NCBI RefSeq assembly: GCF_009725755.1
Contig: NZ_WNIJ01000004.1
Span: forward strand, 1 to 64,000
Reading direction: 5' to 3'
Length of the DNA: 64,000 nt
From: Bombella sp. ESL0385
GTDB taxonomy: Bacteria; Pseudomonadota; Alphaproteobacteria; Acetobacterales; Acetobacteraceae
Position 1 is the stretch's first letter. The number at the start of each line of letters is the position of its first letter. The notes beneath the pieces are model-generated. The model saw only the letters and a program-made list of their open reading frames with translations. It was not told the origin of the DNA and did not search any database. The translations under genes were made by a program, and so were the position numbers. Shown here piece by piece: positions 17,840 to 26,054 of the stretch.

Positions 17840-19519
17840 TTAGCGCGCGATGGGACGATAACGAATCCGGCTCGGCTCCGTTGAATCCGGGCCTAAGCGG
17901 CGGCGTTTATCTTCCTCATATTGCTGGAAGTTACCCTCAAACCATTCCACATGGCTATCGCCCTCAAAAGCGAGGATATGCGTGGCCAGACGGTCCAAAA
18001 ACCAACGGTCATGGCTGATGACCACAGCACAACCAGCAAAGGATTCCAACGCCTCTTCCAAAGCGCGAAGGGTATCAACATCTAGATCGTTTGTTGGCTC
18101 ATCCAGCAGGAGGACGTTGTTATCCTCTTTAAGCATCTTTGCCAGATGCACGCGGTTACGCTCACCACCAGAGAGGACGCCAAGACGCTTTTGCTGGTCT
18201 GGCCCCTTAAAGTTAAACGCCCCAACATAAGCACGGGAAGGTACAGCCCGCTTGCCAAGATGGATAACATCCGTCCCGCCGGAGATTTCCTCCCACACAG
18301 TTTTGCTATCATCAAGGTCGTTACGGGACTGGTCAACATACCCCAACTTGACGGTATCACCGATTTTCAGCGAGCCAGAATCAGGCTGCTCTTGGCCGGT
18401 AATCATCTTAAAGAGGGTCGATTTCCCCGCCCCATTAGGCCCAATCACCCCAACAATGCCCCCCGGGGGCAGCTTAAAGTTAAGGTTATCAATCAACTGC
18501 CGGTCACCAAAGCCTTTGCAGAGATTCTCAGCCTCAATAACCGTCTGGCCCAGACGAGGGCCGGGTGTGATGACAATCTCCGCCGTGCTGCCAGCGGCAT
18601 CCTGCCCTGCGGCCAGCATCTCCTCATAGCGCGTAATACGGGCTTTGCTCTTGGCCTGACGGGCTTTAGGCGAGCTGGAAATCCATTGTTGCTCGGCAGC
18701 GAGGGCACGCTGGCGGGCACTTTCTTCTTTCTCTTCCTGCGCGAGGCGTTTGCGTTTTTGCTCCAACCATGAGGAATAATTACCCTCGAATGGATAACCA
18801 CGCCCGCGCTCAATCTCCAAAATCCAGTTCGTGACATTGTCAAGGAAGTAACGGTCATGGGTGATGACCATCACCGTACCTTTATACTCGCGCAATGTCT
18901 TTTCCAGCCACGCAACACTCTCGGCATCTAAATGGTTGGTCGGCTCGTCCAGCAGGAGAATATCGGGTTTCTCCAACAACAAACGGCATAGAGCCACGCG
19001 GCGTTTCTCACCGCCGGAGAGCTTATCAACAGGGCTATCGGCTGGGGGGCAACGCAGCGCATCAAGAGCAATCTCTAAATGACGGTCCAGCTCCCAGCCA
19101 TCTTCTGCATCAATCTTCTCTTGAAGTTCGGCCTGTTCTGCCAAAAGAGCCGTCATCTCATCATCAGACATCGGCTCAGCAAACTTCATGGAAATCTCAT
19201 TGAACCGCTCAACAGCCTTCTTCAACTCACCAAAGCCTTGTGCAGCGTTCTCACCAACGGTCAAGTTCGGGTCGAGCTGCGGCTCTTGCTCCAAATAGCC
19301 GATGCGCACACCTTCAGCCGCCCAAGCCTCACCGCCGAACTCTTTCTCAATCCCTGCCATCACTTTAAGCAGGGTGGACTTACCCGCACCATTCACACCG
19401 AGGACACCAATCTTCACCCCCGGCAGGAAGGAGAGCGTAATCCCCTTAAATACCTCGCGGCCGCCCGGATAGGACTTTGTGACGTCCTTCATGACATAAA
19501 CATACTGATAGGCGGCCAT
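17840..19519 (-). CDS. ettA: Energy-dependent translational throttle protein EttA
   Basis: A 559-residue ABC-F protein without membrane segments. It binds the ribosomal E site and couples the first peptide bond to the cell's ATP/ADP ratio. There are two ABC modules with Walker A GVNGAGKST and GPNGAGKST and signatures LSGGEKRRV and LSGGERNRV. The sequence MAAYQYVYVMKDVTKSYPGGREV and the whole length match EttA closely. The start ATG at 19519 has GAGGGAG 11 bases upstream. The C terminus ends in a short basic tail. Confidence 0.95.
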   Translation of the reverse strand: MAAYQYVYVMKDVTKSYPGGREVFKGITLSFLPGVKIGVLGVNGAGKSTLLKVMAGIEKEFGGEAWAAEGVRIGYLEQEPQLDPNLTVGENAAQGFGELKKAVERFNEISMKFAEPMSDDEMTALLAEQAELQEKIDAEDGWELDRHLEIALDALRCPPADSPVDKLSGGEKRRVALCRLLLEKPDILLLDEPTNHLDAESVAWLEKTLREYKGTVMVITHDRYFLDNVTNWILEIERGRGYPFEGNYSSWLEQKRKRLAQEEKEESARQRALAAEQQWISSSPKARQAKSKARITRYEEMLAAGQDAAGSTAEIVITPGPRLGQTVIEAENLCKGFGDRQLIDNLNFKLPPGGIVGVIGPNGAGKSTLFKMITGQEQPDSGSLKIGDTVKLGYVDQSRNDLDDSKTVWEEISGGTDVIHLGKRAVPSRAYVGAFNFKGPDQQKRLGVLSGGERNRVHLAKMLKEDNNVLLLDEPTNDLDVDTLRALEEALESFAGCAVVISHDRWFLDRLATHILAFEGDSHVEWFEGNFQQYEEDKRRRLGPDSTEPSRIRYRPIAR

Positions 19520-19635
19520 GGTAGCGGTCTCCCTCTTAAACGCGCGACAAGAATACAGAAAGCGGGGCCCTGCCCCCTGTTACCTTGGGGCGTTCTCCCA
19601 AAAATACAAATACGCCCCCTTATGGAAGCATCATC

Positions 19636-19709
19636 TGCGCCCGGCAGGACTCGAACCCGCAACCTAGCCGTTATGAGCGGCCAGCTCTAACCAATTGAGC
19701 TACAGGCGC
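19636..19709 (-). tRNA. tRNA with CAU anticodon, probably tRNA-Ile2
   Basis: A complete cloverleaf: acceptor GCGCCTG paired with CGGGCGC, discriminator A, T loop TTCGAGT, and anticodon loop CTCATAA giving CAU. CAU genes encode initiator Met, elongator Met or Ile2 (lysidine-modified by TilS). The acceptor stem has C4-G69 and C5-G68, pairs reported as TilS determinants, which favours Ile2; elongator Met is the alternative. The 3' CCA is not encoded (GAT follows the discriminator), unlike the other tRNAs here. Confidence 0.88.
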
Positions 19710-19888
19710 ATAGACATTCCGTCATGTCGCCCAGACGCACTTTTTTTGCAACCCCTTCCGTATGAAAAACGTTCTTTCTTCCCTCTCCCACCCCCTCATA
19801 ATGGCTCTGTAATACACATATACAAAGCCGAATGTATCCTTTATTGATAGGTTCATCCGCCTACATAATCAGATCAATGGAGCTTGGC

Positions 19889-20413
19889 ATGGACGTTAGC
19901 AAAATTTCCCCCGGTAAAGATGTCCCTAATGACATCAATGTCGTTATTGAGATTCCTCAAGGCTCTCAAGTAAAGTACGAAGTTGATAAAGAGAGCGGGG
20001 CTGTTTTTGTGGATCGCTTCCTCTTTACCCCCATGGCTTATCCTGCCGCTTATGGCTTCATCCCCAATACACTCGCCGCTGATGGCGACCCGGTGGATGC
20101 CCTTGTTCTCACCCCGGCTGATGTCCTCCCCGGTAGTGTTATCCGTGCCCGGCCTATTGGCGTGCTGAAGATGGAAGATGAAAGCGGGCAAGATGAGAAG
20201 CTCATCTGTGTGCCGCATGATAAAATCCATCCGCAATTCAGCACCGTGCAGTCTTTGGACCAACTGCCAGAGATTACCCTTAAAGCCATCGCCCATTTCT
20301 TTGAGCGTTATAAGGACTTAGAGCCTAATAAATGGGTAAAAGTCGCTGGATGGGGCGATAAAGCAGAAGCCGGCAAGGTGATTGAAGCAGCCCTCGCCGC
20401 AGCGAAGAAGTAA
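19889..20413 (+). CDS. ppa: Inorganic pyrophosphatase, family I
   Basis: Ppa hydrolyses pyrophosphate and so pulls biosynthetic reactions forward. The 174-residue product has the metal-binding signature DGDPVD with Asp65, Asp67 and Asp70, plus the VEIP-like [12 protein letters not shown] opening and the [20 protein letters not shown] core. The ATG at 19889 is preceded by GGAG at six bases; in-frame starts upstream of it were rejected. It stands alone, divergent from the CAU tRNA, with a terminator behind it. Confidence 0.97.
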   Translation: MDVSKISPGKDVPNDINVVIEIPQGSQVKYEVDKESGAVFVDRFLFTPMAYPAAYGFIPNTLAADGDPVDALVLTPADVLPGSVIRARPIGVLKMEDESGQDEKLICVPHDKIHPQFSTVQSLDQLPEITLKAIAHFFERYKDLEPNKWVKVAGWGDKAEAGKVIEAALAAAKK

Positions 20414-20435
20414 GTTCTAAGCACATTCTTCTTAT

Positions 20436-20473
20436 AAAAGCGGGCTGTCTCTAAAAGGGGCGGCCCGTTTTTT
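20436..20473 (+). terminator. Intrinsic terminator of ppa
   Basis: A cgggc / gcccg stem with flanking A-run and T6 tail begins 23 bases after the ppa stop. The loop is long (about 17 bases), so the structure is moderate in quality. Confidence 0.7.
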
Positions 20474-20547
20474 ATAAAGGCGTGCTACGCGCAGCATAGC
20501 CATAAAAAAACCACCTTGCCCTTAGCAACGTGGTTCTTCTACCGGTC

Positions 20548-20622
20548 TGGAGCGGGCGAAGGGATTCGAACCCTCGACCCCAACCTTGGCAAGGTTGTGC
20601 TCTACCCCTGAGCTACGCCCGC
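20548..20622 (-). tRNA. tRNA-Gly(GCC), copy 1
   Basis: The minus strand gives GCGGGCG paired with CGCCCGC, discriminator T, encoded CCA, and anticodon loop TTGCCAA with GCC, reading GGC and GGU. It is identical to the copy 112 bases away at 20660-20734. Confidence 0.96.
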
Positions 20623-20659
20623 ATCAGATTCTCTACCAACAACCCAAACTTTTATCATT

Positions 20660-20734
20660 TGGAGCGGGCGAAGGGATTCGAACCCTCGACCCCAACCTTG
20701 GCAAGGTTGTGCTCTACCCCTGAGCTACGCCCGC
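20660..20734 (-). tRNA. tRNA-Gly(GCC), copy 2
   Basis: A second, identical tRNA-Gly(GCC) with encoded CCA. The two copies form a tandem pair, probably a local duplication, and share one transcript on the minus strand with this copy upstream. Confidence 0.96.
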
Positions 20735-20908
20735 ATCGCTGGTGGGAGGCTTATGCCCCAAAGCTATCCCTGATGCAATCCCTTATGAAGATTTTATTTT
20801 CTAAAATCAAACGGCCATCCCCTTACAACATGGCTCCCCTGCCTGTGCAAAAAGGGAGAACCATCCTAATATTAAAGGAGATTTTTCAGGCCATAAAGTT
20901 CCACCATC

Positions 20909-21829
20909 ATGACAGATTCTCTCTTTTCTCCTCACACGCCCGCTCATGCTGTGGATGTTGACCAAAGTAATTTTATGCAAAAGGTCGTGGAGGCCAGCAC
21001 GACCACACCCGTTATTGTGGAGTTCTTCTCCCCAACATCATCTAGCGCGCAGCACGTCTCGCCCCAGCTCACAAAAGCAATTCAGGCTATGGAGGGGCGC
21101 ATTACGTTAGCGCGAGTCAATGTTACAACCAACCGCACGCTTATTACCCAGCTTGCCCAAATGGGCTTACCGTTACAAACGGTGCCTCTCCTTGTTGCCT
21201 TCTGGCAAGGGCAAGTACGCGACATCCTCCCTGGTAAAGCTTCGGAGTCGCAACTCAAAACATGTCTTGAGGCACTCCTTAAAGAAAGCGGACAAAGCTT
21301 ACCGGCCTCCGCCCTTTTGGACGCAGCGAAAACAGCCCTCCACTCTGGAGAATGGGCCGAAGCGACCAACCATTATGCGAGCCTCCTCGAAATAGAGCCA
21401 GACTCCCCAGAGGGCTGGGCCGGGCTTATCCGCTGTATGATTGGCTTAAATGATCCAGAAGGTGCGGAAGAAGCTGCAAGCCAAGTCCCTGAGCATTTAC
21501 TGACCGCCCCGCTCATTACTGAGGCTAAAGCGGCCCTCCAAACCTATCTGGAAGGGCAAAAGGCCGCCGGTAAACTCTCCCATCTACGCCAAGCTGTTGC
21601 CCAATCCCCCGAAGATACGGCACTGCTAACAGAGCTTGCTACCGCCCTCAATGGTGCAGGACAGCGCGATGATGCAGCCCAGCTTTTGCTGGATATAATC
21701 GCACGAGATAAAGACGGGGCTGGGCAGGACGCAAAAGCGCAATTACTCAAACTCTTTGAGAGCTGGGGTATGACTGACCCTGCTACGCTCGCTGCACGGC
21801 GTAAGCTCTCCTCGCTCCTTTTCTCATAA
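20909..21829 (+). CDS. CnoX-like thioredoxin-fold/TPR chaperone
   Basis: A 306-residue protein with an N-terminal thioredoxin fold (about 15-120) and a C-terminal TPR part (about 130-300). This architecture matches CnoX/YbbN, a holdase that protects proteins from oxidative aggregation and hands them to GroEL or DnaK. Where thioredoxin has WCGPC this protein reads FFSPTSSSAQHVSP, so there is no redox CxxC. Cysteines occur only elsewhere (for example LKTCLEALL and LIRCMIGL). It is followed 44 bases later by the LON-domain gene and then the Trm112-like gene, a set often kept together in alphaproteobacteria. Confidence 0.82.
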   Translation: MTDSLFSPHTPAHAVDVDQSNFMQKVVEASTTTPVIVEFFSPTSSSAQHVSPQLTKAIQAMEGRITLARVNVTTNRTLITQLAQMGLPLQTVPLLVAFWQGQVRDILPGKASESQLKTCLEALLKESGQSLPASALLDAAKTALHSGEWAEATNHYASLLEIEPDSPEGWAGLIRCMIGLNDPEGAEEAASQVPEHLLTAPLITEAKAALQTYLEGQKAAGKLSHLRQAVAQSPEDTALLTELATALNGAGQRDDAAQLLLDIIARDKDGAGQDAKAQLLKLFESWGMTDPATLAARRKLSSLLFS

Positions 21830-21873
21830 CATTCTTAACATGCTGAGCTAACGTTATATTCACAAGGGGGACT

Positions 21874-22560
21874 GTGCGCGTGCTAAGACAACCACCACCG
21901 GAAAATACGCAAACAACTCTCAGTAAGCCGCGCCATGTCCCTGCCTTGCAGGACATCACCCTAGCAGACTTGCCCCCACGCGTTGGCCTGCTCCCTCTCG
22001 CCGAGACGATTCTACTGCCCCAAGGGCAGCTTCCACTCACCGTTTTTGAGCCGCGCTATCTCGCTCTTTTAGAAGCCTCTTTGGCTCATCATCGTATGAT
22101 TGGCATCATCCAGCCTCATATGAAGGCACGTTTTGGTGATGAAGCCCCCTTGCTGGAGACCATCGGTACATTAGGGCGTATTACCTCCTTTATGGAGCAA
22201 GAGAGCGGGCAGTTCTTCATTACCCTCACTGGGGTCTGTCGCTTCCGCCTCTTGCAAGACCAAACGACAGAGAGCGGCTGGCGAGAAGGACGCATCAATG
22301 CCATGCCCTTCTCTCATGACCTACTAGAACCCCCTAACTACACGCTGGACCGCAACGCGTTCTCCAAAGCTTTAAAGGGCTATAGCCAACGCCATGAGCT
22401 ATCCATCAAATGGGATAATCTAAAGACCCTCAATAACAGCACACTTGTGACTATGCTCTCGATGTTGCTGCCTTTCTCCTCACTCACAAAACAAGCCTTG
22501 CTAGAATGTAAGAATCCATGCGACCGTGCCCACAAGCTCCTAGAGGAACTCGCACATTAG
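21874..22560 (+). CDS. Stand-alone LON substrate-binding (N-terminal) domain protein
   Basis: A 228-residue protein with the N-terminal domain of the Lon protease but no ATPase or protease domain. Typical segments are VGLLPLAETILLPQGQLPLTVFEPRYLALLE and GTLGRITSF, and a C-terminal helical part ending ALLECKNPCDRAHKLLEELAH. Stand-alone LON-domain proteins have no firm function; protein binding is likely. It starts at one of two GTG codons (21874 or 21880) behind an AAGGGGG ribosome site; the spacing slightly favours 21880. It is in line with the CnoX-like gene. Confidence 0.85.
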   Translation: MRVLRQPPPENTQTTLSKPRHVPALQDITLADLPPRVGLLPLAETILLPQGQLPLTVFEPRYLALLEASLAHHRMIGIIQPHMKARFGDEAPLLETIGTLGRITSFMEQESGQFFITLTGVCRFRLLQDQTTESGWREGRINAMPFSHDLLEPPNYTLDRNAFSKALKGYSQRHELSIKWDNLKTLNNSTLVTMLSMLLPFSSLTKQALLECKNPCDRAHKLLEELAH

Positions 22561-22590
22561 GCATCCCGCCTGCATAATAGGATTTGGCTT

Positions 22591-22776
22591 ATGACCTCTG
22601 CCCCACCATCCCCCGCCCTGATTGCGCGCCTTGTCTGCCCCGTGACAAAAGGGCCTGTCCATTATGATGCAACGCGTAATTGCATCATCAGCCCCCAAGC
22701 ACAACTCGCCTTCCCTGTGCGTGATGGCATCCCCGTCATGCTGCCAGAGCAAGCAACCCCGCTTGAGGCTGACTAA
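22591..22776 (+). CDS. Trm112/YcaR-like small protein
   Basis: A 61-residue protein of the Trm112/YcaR family. The pattern LIARLVCPVTKGPVHYD...LAFPVRDGIPVML is the family signature. Eukaryotic Trm112 activates several methyltransferases; the bacterial role is not settled. It lies 30 bases after the LON-domain gene with AGGA upstream, so it is probably in the same operon. Confidence 0.88.
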   Translation: MTSAPPSPALIARLVCPVTKGPVHYDATRNCIISPQAQLAFPVRDGIPVMLPEQATPLEAD

Positions 22777-22798
22777 ACACGACTCGTAACCGTCATCT

Positions 22799-23188
22799 TT
22801 AAGGCTTCTGCCGAGCTTCTGGCGCACCATACATAACATCTGTCCGTGTCTCTGGCGGTGCCATTGGAACACCAGGCGCTCCCCCTGCCGCACTCCGCGG
22901 CGCACGGCCTGAGATTTCATCAGGTGTGGGTTGGATGGTCTGAACCACAGGCACCATCCCGCCCCAATAAACAGGTGGTGGGTGATGCACTTCACGAAAT
23001 GGCTTCTTCGGGTAAGCTTCTGTCATATCCGCTTTGGGTAAATGACGATGGCTCTGCCCTTCATCATCCTCTCTTGCGCAACCACTAAGTACGAGGGCGC
23101 AGGCCAAAAAACATGGCCAGACTCCATAACGTACAGCCCAGCCGGGGGCAAAAATACGCATACAGGAAGGGCGAAAAAACCTCGTCAT
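22799..23188 (-). CDS. Proline-rich lipoprotein of unknown function
   Basis: A 129-residue secreted protein with a hydrophobic stretch ending in the lipobox LVLSGC (lipid cysteine at about 37, or 28 if translation starts at the inner Met). The mature part is rich in proline, with PPPVYWGGMVPVVQTIQPTP, and has no domain I recognise. The ATG at 23188 follows AAGG; an upstream GTG at 23194 is less likely. It is convergent with the Trm112-like gene and divergent from the phosphatase gene. Confidence 0.68.
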   Translation of the reverse strand: MTRFFRPSCMRIFAPGWAVRYGVWPCFLACALVLSGCAREDDEGQSHRHLPKADMTEAYPKKPFREVHHPPPVYWGGMVPVVQTIQPTPDEISGRAPRSAAGGAPGVPMAPPETRTDVMYGAPEARQKP

Positions 23189-23227
23189 CTCCACCTTATA
23201 GCATGTCTATATGATTGACGAAGACCC

Positions 23228-23908
23228 ATGAGCATGAAAAGAAAAAGCATGTTTGACGGCACTCTTTCTTCCCCGCGGCAAAGGCTCCATGCTTGGTTAG
23301 ATGGTCTTTTTAAAGACCATGCTCTTTTCCGCCTTGTATGGACCAATCTAGCCCCTGTCATACCGGGGCGTGTCTGGCGGAGTAACCATCCCACACCATC
23401 ACGCCTGAGACGCTGGCGCAAAACGCTTGGCTTAAAGACGGTCTTCAACCTACGCGGGCATCGCCGTTGCGGGGCAGATGCGTTAGGACGGGAGATGTGC
23501 CAGCATATTGGCTTGCCTTATCTTGATATGGCCTTTGAGAGCCGCAACGCCCCCCATAAGGACCGTATCTTACGCTTCCATAGCTTATATAAGCAGGCAC
23601 AATTCCCCCTGCTTTTACATTGTAAATCCGGAGCGGATAGAACGGGCCTTGCTAGCGGCCTTATCATTCTTTTTGAAGGAGGAACGGCAGAAGACGCTCT
23701 CAAACAACTCCATTGGCGTTTTCTCCACTTTCGCCATTCCCGCACGGGTGTGTTAGATGCATTTTTTCTACTGTATCAAAAAACAGCCGAAGGCCGCCTA
23801 AGCTTCCTCGATTGGCTTCATTATGAATATAACGAAGATGCGTTGCGTACTGCCTATCGCGCTGGCACGTTTAGCCATCTTCTTGCCACATCAATTAAGA
23901 AATCATAA
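23228..23908 (+). CDS. Cys-based tyrosine/dual-specificity-type phosphatase
   Basis: A 226-residue cytoplasmic protein with the phosphatase signature HCKSGADR (His131 to Arg138, HCx5R), so Cys132 would be the nucleophile. The general acid region is near LPYLDMAFESRNAP. Similar proteins are described as bacterial tyrosine-type or inositol-phosphate phosphatases; the substrate is unknown. It is convergent with the XRE regulator gene and probably transcribed alone. Confidence 0.8.
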   Translation: MSMKRKSMFDGTLSSPRQRLHAWLDGLFKDHALFRLVWTNLAPVIPGRVWRSNHPTPSRLRRWRKTLGLKTVFNLRGHRRCGADALGREMCQHIGLPYLDMAFESRNAPHKDRILRFHSLYKQAQFPLLLHCKSGADRTGLASGLIILFEGGTAEDALKQLHWRFLHFRHSRTGVLDAFFLLYQKTAEGRLSFLDWLHYEYNEDALRTAYRAGTFSHLLATSIKKS

Positions 23909-23933
23909 CAGGACTCTTTAAATCAATATGGTT

Positions 23934-24389
23934 TTATGGGCGAACAGCCATTTCCCTTATGAAATTAAGGATTTGCTGACGATTTCGCTCCTCCTTGATG
24001 CTATAATAAACCCTAGCGAGTTCTAAGGTTTCAGGCATCATGAGTAGTTCAATCCCTGCTATTTCTTTTTCTGCCATAGACGCCTCTACTTTCTCTGCAG
24101 TTCGCCCTTTATGGAAAGGTGTCTGCTCCTCATGCACGCCAACATTAGCAGCCGTTGTAAAGCCATCCAGCTCATCAAAAAAGAACCCAACCGGCACGCC
24201 TAAGATTTTCGCTATCTCATACAGGCGGCCTGCACCGATGCGATTCGTCCCGCGCTCATATTTTTGTATCTGCTGAAAGGTAATACCTAATGCCTTGGCC
24301 AGCCTCTCTTGCGAATATTTTCGCAAGCCCCGCAACAAGCGGATACGCTTACCAACATGTGAATCAACAGATGAAGCTATATCAGCCAT
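23934..24389 (-). CDS. XRE-family regulator, PraR-like
   Basis: A 151-residue DNA-binding protein. The N-terminal helix-turn-helix (about 13-70) reads HVGKRIRLLRGLRKYSQERLAKALGITFQQIQKYERGTNRIGAGRL, very like the alphaproteobacterial PraR group. PraR proteins repress genes for surface growth, quorum sensing and host interaction in rhizobia; that role is not shown here. The C-terminal half is helical and probably dimerises. The ATG at 24389 is preferred to the GTG before it. It follows lnt on the same strand by 80 bases. In many relatives metK comes next, but here it is missing. Confidence 0.85.
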   Translation of the reverse strand: MADIASSVDSHVGKRIRLLRGLRKYSQERLAKALGITFQQIQKYERGTNRIGAGRLYEIAKILGVPVGFFFDELDGFTTAANVGVHEEQTPFHKGRTAEKVEASMAEKEIAGIELLMMPETLELARVYYSIKEERNRQQILNFIREMAVRP

Positions 24390-24469
24390 CACTCAACAAC
24401 CCCGCTCCCCACAGATTAACCAACTCCCCTCCACGAAGTCGTTAGTAATTAGTTAATCCGAAAGCTACG

Positions 24470-26029
24470 TCAACGCGTCTTGACTAACGATTCGTTAATA
24501 TGAACATGTTTTTGCTTCCTCCCGTATCCTCCCCACACAGCCATTAAAACTGACAAAATAGCTAACGTAAAAGGGCCCCAACGCCCAATATATGTAAAAA
24601 CTGTCCATGCCTCTGCATCAGGTAAAACACGAATCAAAGTCTGCTCTTTACCCCATTTTGTATGGCCTACATCCCGCCCTTCTGCATCATAAATAGCAGA
24701 CACACCCCGGTTATTAGCAAAAACTACGGGTAAACCCTCCTCCACAGCACGCATCCTGCCTGTTGCCAGATGTTGCCGTGGCCCGGCACTATTGCCATAC
24801 CAAGCATCATTAGAAATTGTCAGTAACCACTCTGGCCGCTGACCAGACGCTACCACACTGCCAGAGAATATAATCTCATAACAGACCATAGGACCTACAC
24901 GCCCTATCTGCGGCAAGTCCCACCGTGTTAAGCCCAGCCCCGGCACCACAACGGCCGGTAAAAGATGGAATGGTAGTATCCATGGTTCATATTCCCCAAA
25001 GGGGACAAGGCGGCTTTTGTCATAAATCGCCTCAATATGGCCATCTGCTGCAAGAGCGATCAAACTATTATACCAGCGACCCTTCCCCGCACGCCGGTCA
25101 GACCCCAACAGAACAGGGGCCCCTGCCGCAGCTGTTGCAATGGTTTGGCGTGCCCATTCATCCTCATCCAACAAACCGGGAAAAGCCGATTCGGGCCATA
25201 TCACAACGGGGAGATGGCCCGGCAAATGCGCCCGTGCATCGGCCACGGCACGGGCTGTTAGCTGTAGATAAGACTCAAATTGCTCCGATGCGCCATCACG
25301 TTCCAGAACATCATCCTCAGGCACATTACCTTGCACAATGGCAATGGCTGGTTTGCCCCCTCCAGAATGATGAGCATGATGCTCAACACGCCACGCACCC
25401 CAGCCGCACCATAAAATAGTACAGACACATACACCCAAAGCAGCCCGCCGCCCCTGCCATAGAGCCAGCGATGCCAACACGACCATAAAAGTCAGCCCAT
25501 CTACCCCTATAAGGGAGGCTGGTTGAATCAACACATCCCCCACATAACCGGGAAGCTCCAGCACGCTGCCAAGGGGATTCCATGGGAAGCCAGAAAAGTA
25601 AAAAACACGCGCCATATCGGCCAATGTCCAACTCCCGGCGAATAATAACAGGCGCGGCCATCCCTCTGGTACCAACCTGCATAAAAGAGCAGGGACTATA
25701 AATAAGGGGGCAATAAGCAAAGCCACACCGGGGGCTGCGAACGGCACAGCCCACCAAAACTCCTCAACACGCGTTAAGATAGCGTTCGTCAGCCAATATA
25801 AACCTGCTGTGTAAAACCCCATCCCGAACAAAAAAGCCCATAACGCCGCTTGCCGTTTAGTGGGGGCCAGACCGACCGCCTGATACAAAACCCCCAAAGC
25901 AAGAGGAAGAGCCGGGATAAAGCAAAGCGGCGGCAAAGATAACGCTGCTATACATCCCGCCATGATAAGATATAGGGCACCGCGCCACCCTCCCTTTTGC
26001 GGTAGGGAACACAATGCCTTTATCCTCAT
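24470..26029 (-). CDS. lnt: Apolipoprotein N-acyltransferase
   Basis: Lnt adds the third acyl chain to the N-terminal cysteine of lipoproteins in the inner membrane. The 519-residue protein has about six to eight hydrophobic helices in the first 215 residues, a nitrilase-fold periplasmic domain, and a C-terminal helix. The catalytic triad is visible: Glu280 (WPESAFPG), Lys338 (YDKSRLVPFGEY) and Cys383 (VCYEIIFSG). It acts after LspA, which is also encoded here. The gene lies between olsB and the PraR-like regulator, all on the minus strand. Confidence 0.96.
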   Translation of the reverse strand: MRIKALCSLPQKGGWRGALYLIMAGCIAALSLPPLCFIPALPLALGVLYQAVGLAPTKRQAALWAFLFGMGFYTAGLYWLTNAILTRVEEFWWAVPFAAPGVALLIAPLFIVPALLCRLVPEGWPRLLLFAGSWTLADMARVFYFSGFPWNPLGSVLELPGYVGDVLIQPASLIGVDGLTFMVVLASLALWQGRRAALGVCVCTILWCGWGAWRVEHHAHHSGGGKPAIAIVQGNVPEDDVLERDGASEQFESYLQLTARAVADARAHLPGHLPVVIWPESAFPGLLDEDEWARQTIATAAAGAPVLLGSDRRAGKGRWYNSLIALAADGHIEAIYDKSRLVPFGEYEPWILPFHLLPAVVVPGLGLTRWDLPQIGRVGPMVCYEIIFSGSVVASGQRPEWLLTISNDAWYGNSAGPRQHLATGRMRAVEEGLPVVFANNRGVSAIYDAEGRDVGHTKWGKEQTLIRVLPDAEAWTVFTYIGRWGPFTLAILSVLMAVWGGYGRKQKHVHINESLVKTR

Positions 26030-26054
26030 GTGAAGTACCTTTTAAGTGATGTTT

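Noticed and set aside
18146-18772. 208-codon plus-strand frame opposite ettA
   Set aside because: Shadow of the second ABC module of ettA; no family features of its own.
20548-20734. Direct repeats that could be an attachment site or mobile-element scar
   Set aside because: The repeats are two intact identical tRNA-Gly genes; no integrase or foreign genes lie nearby.
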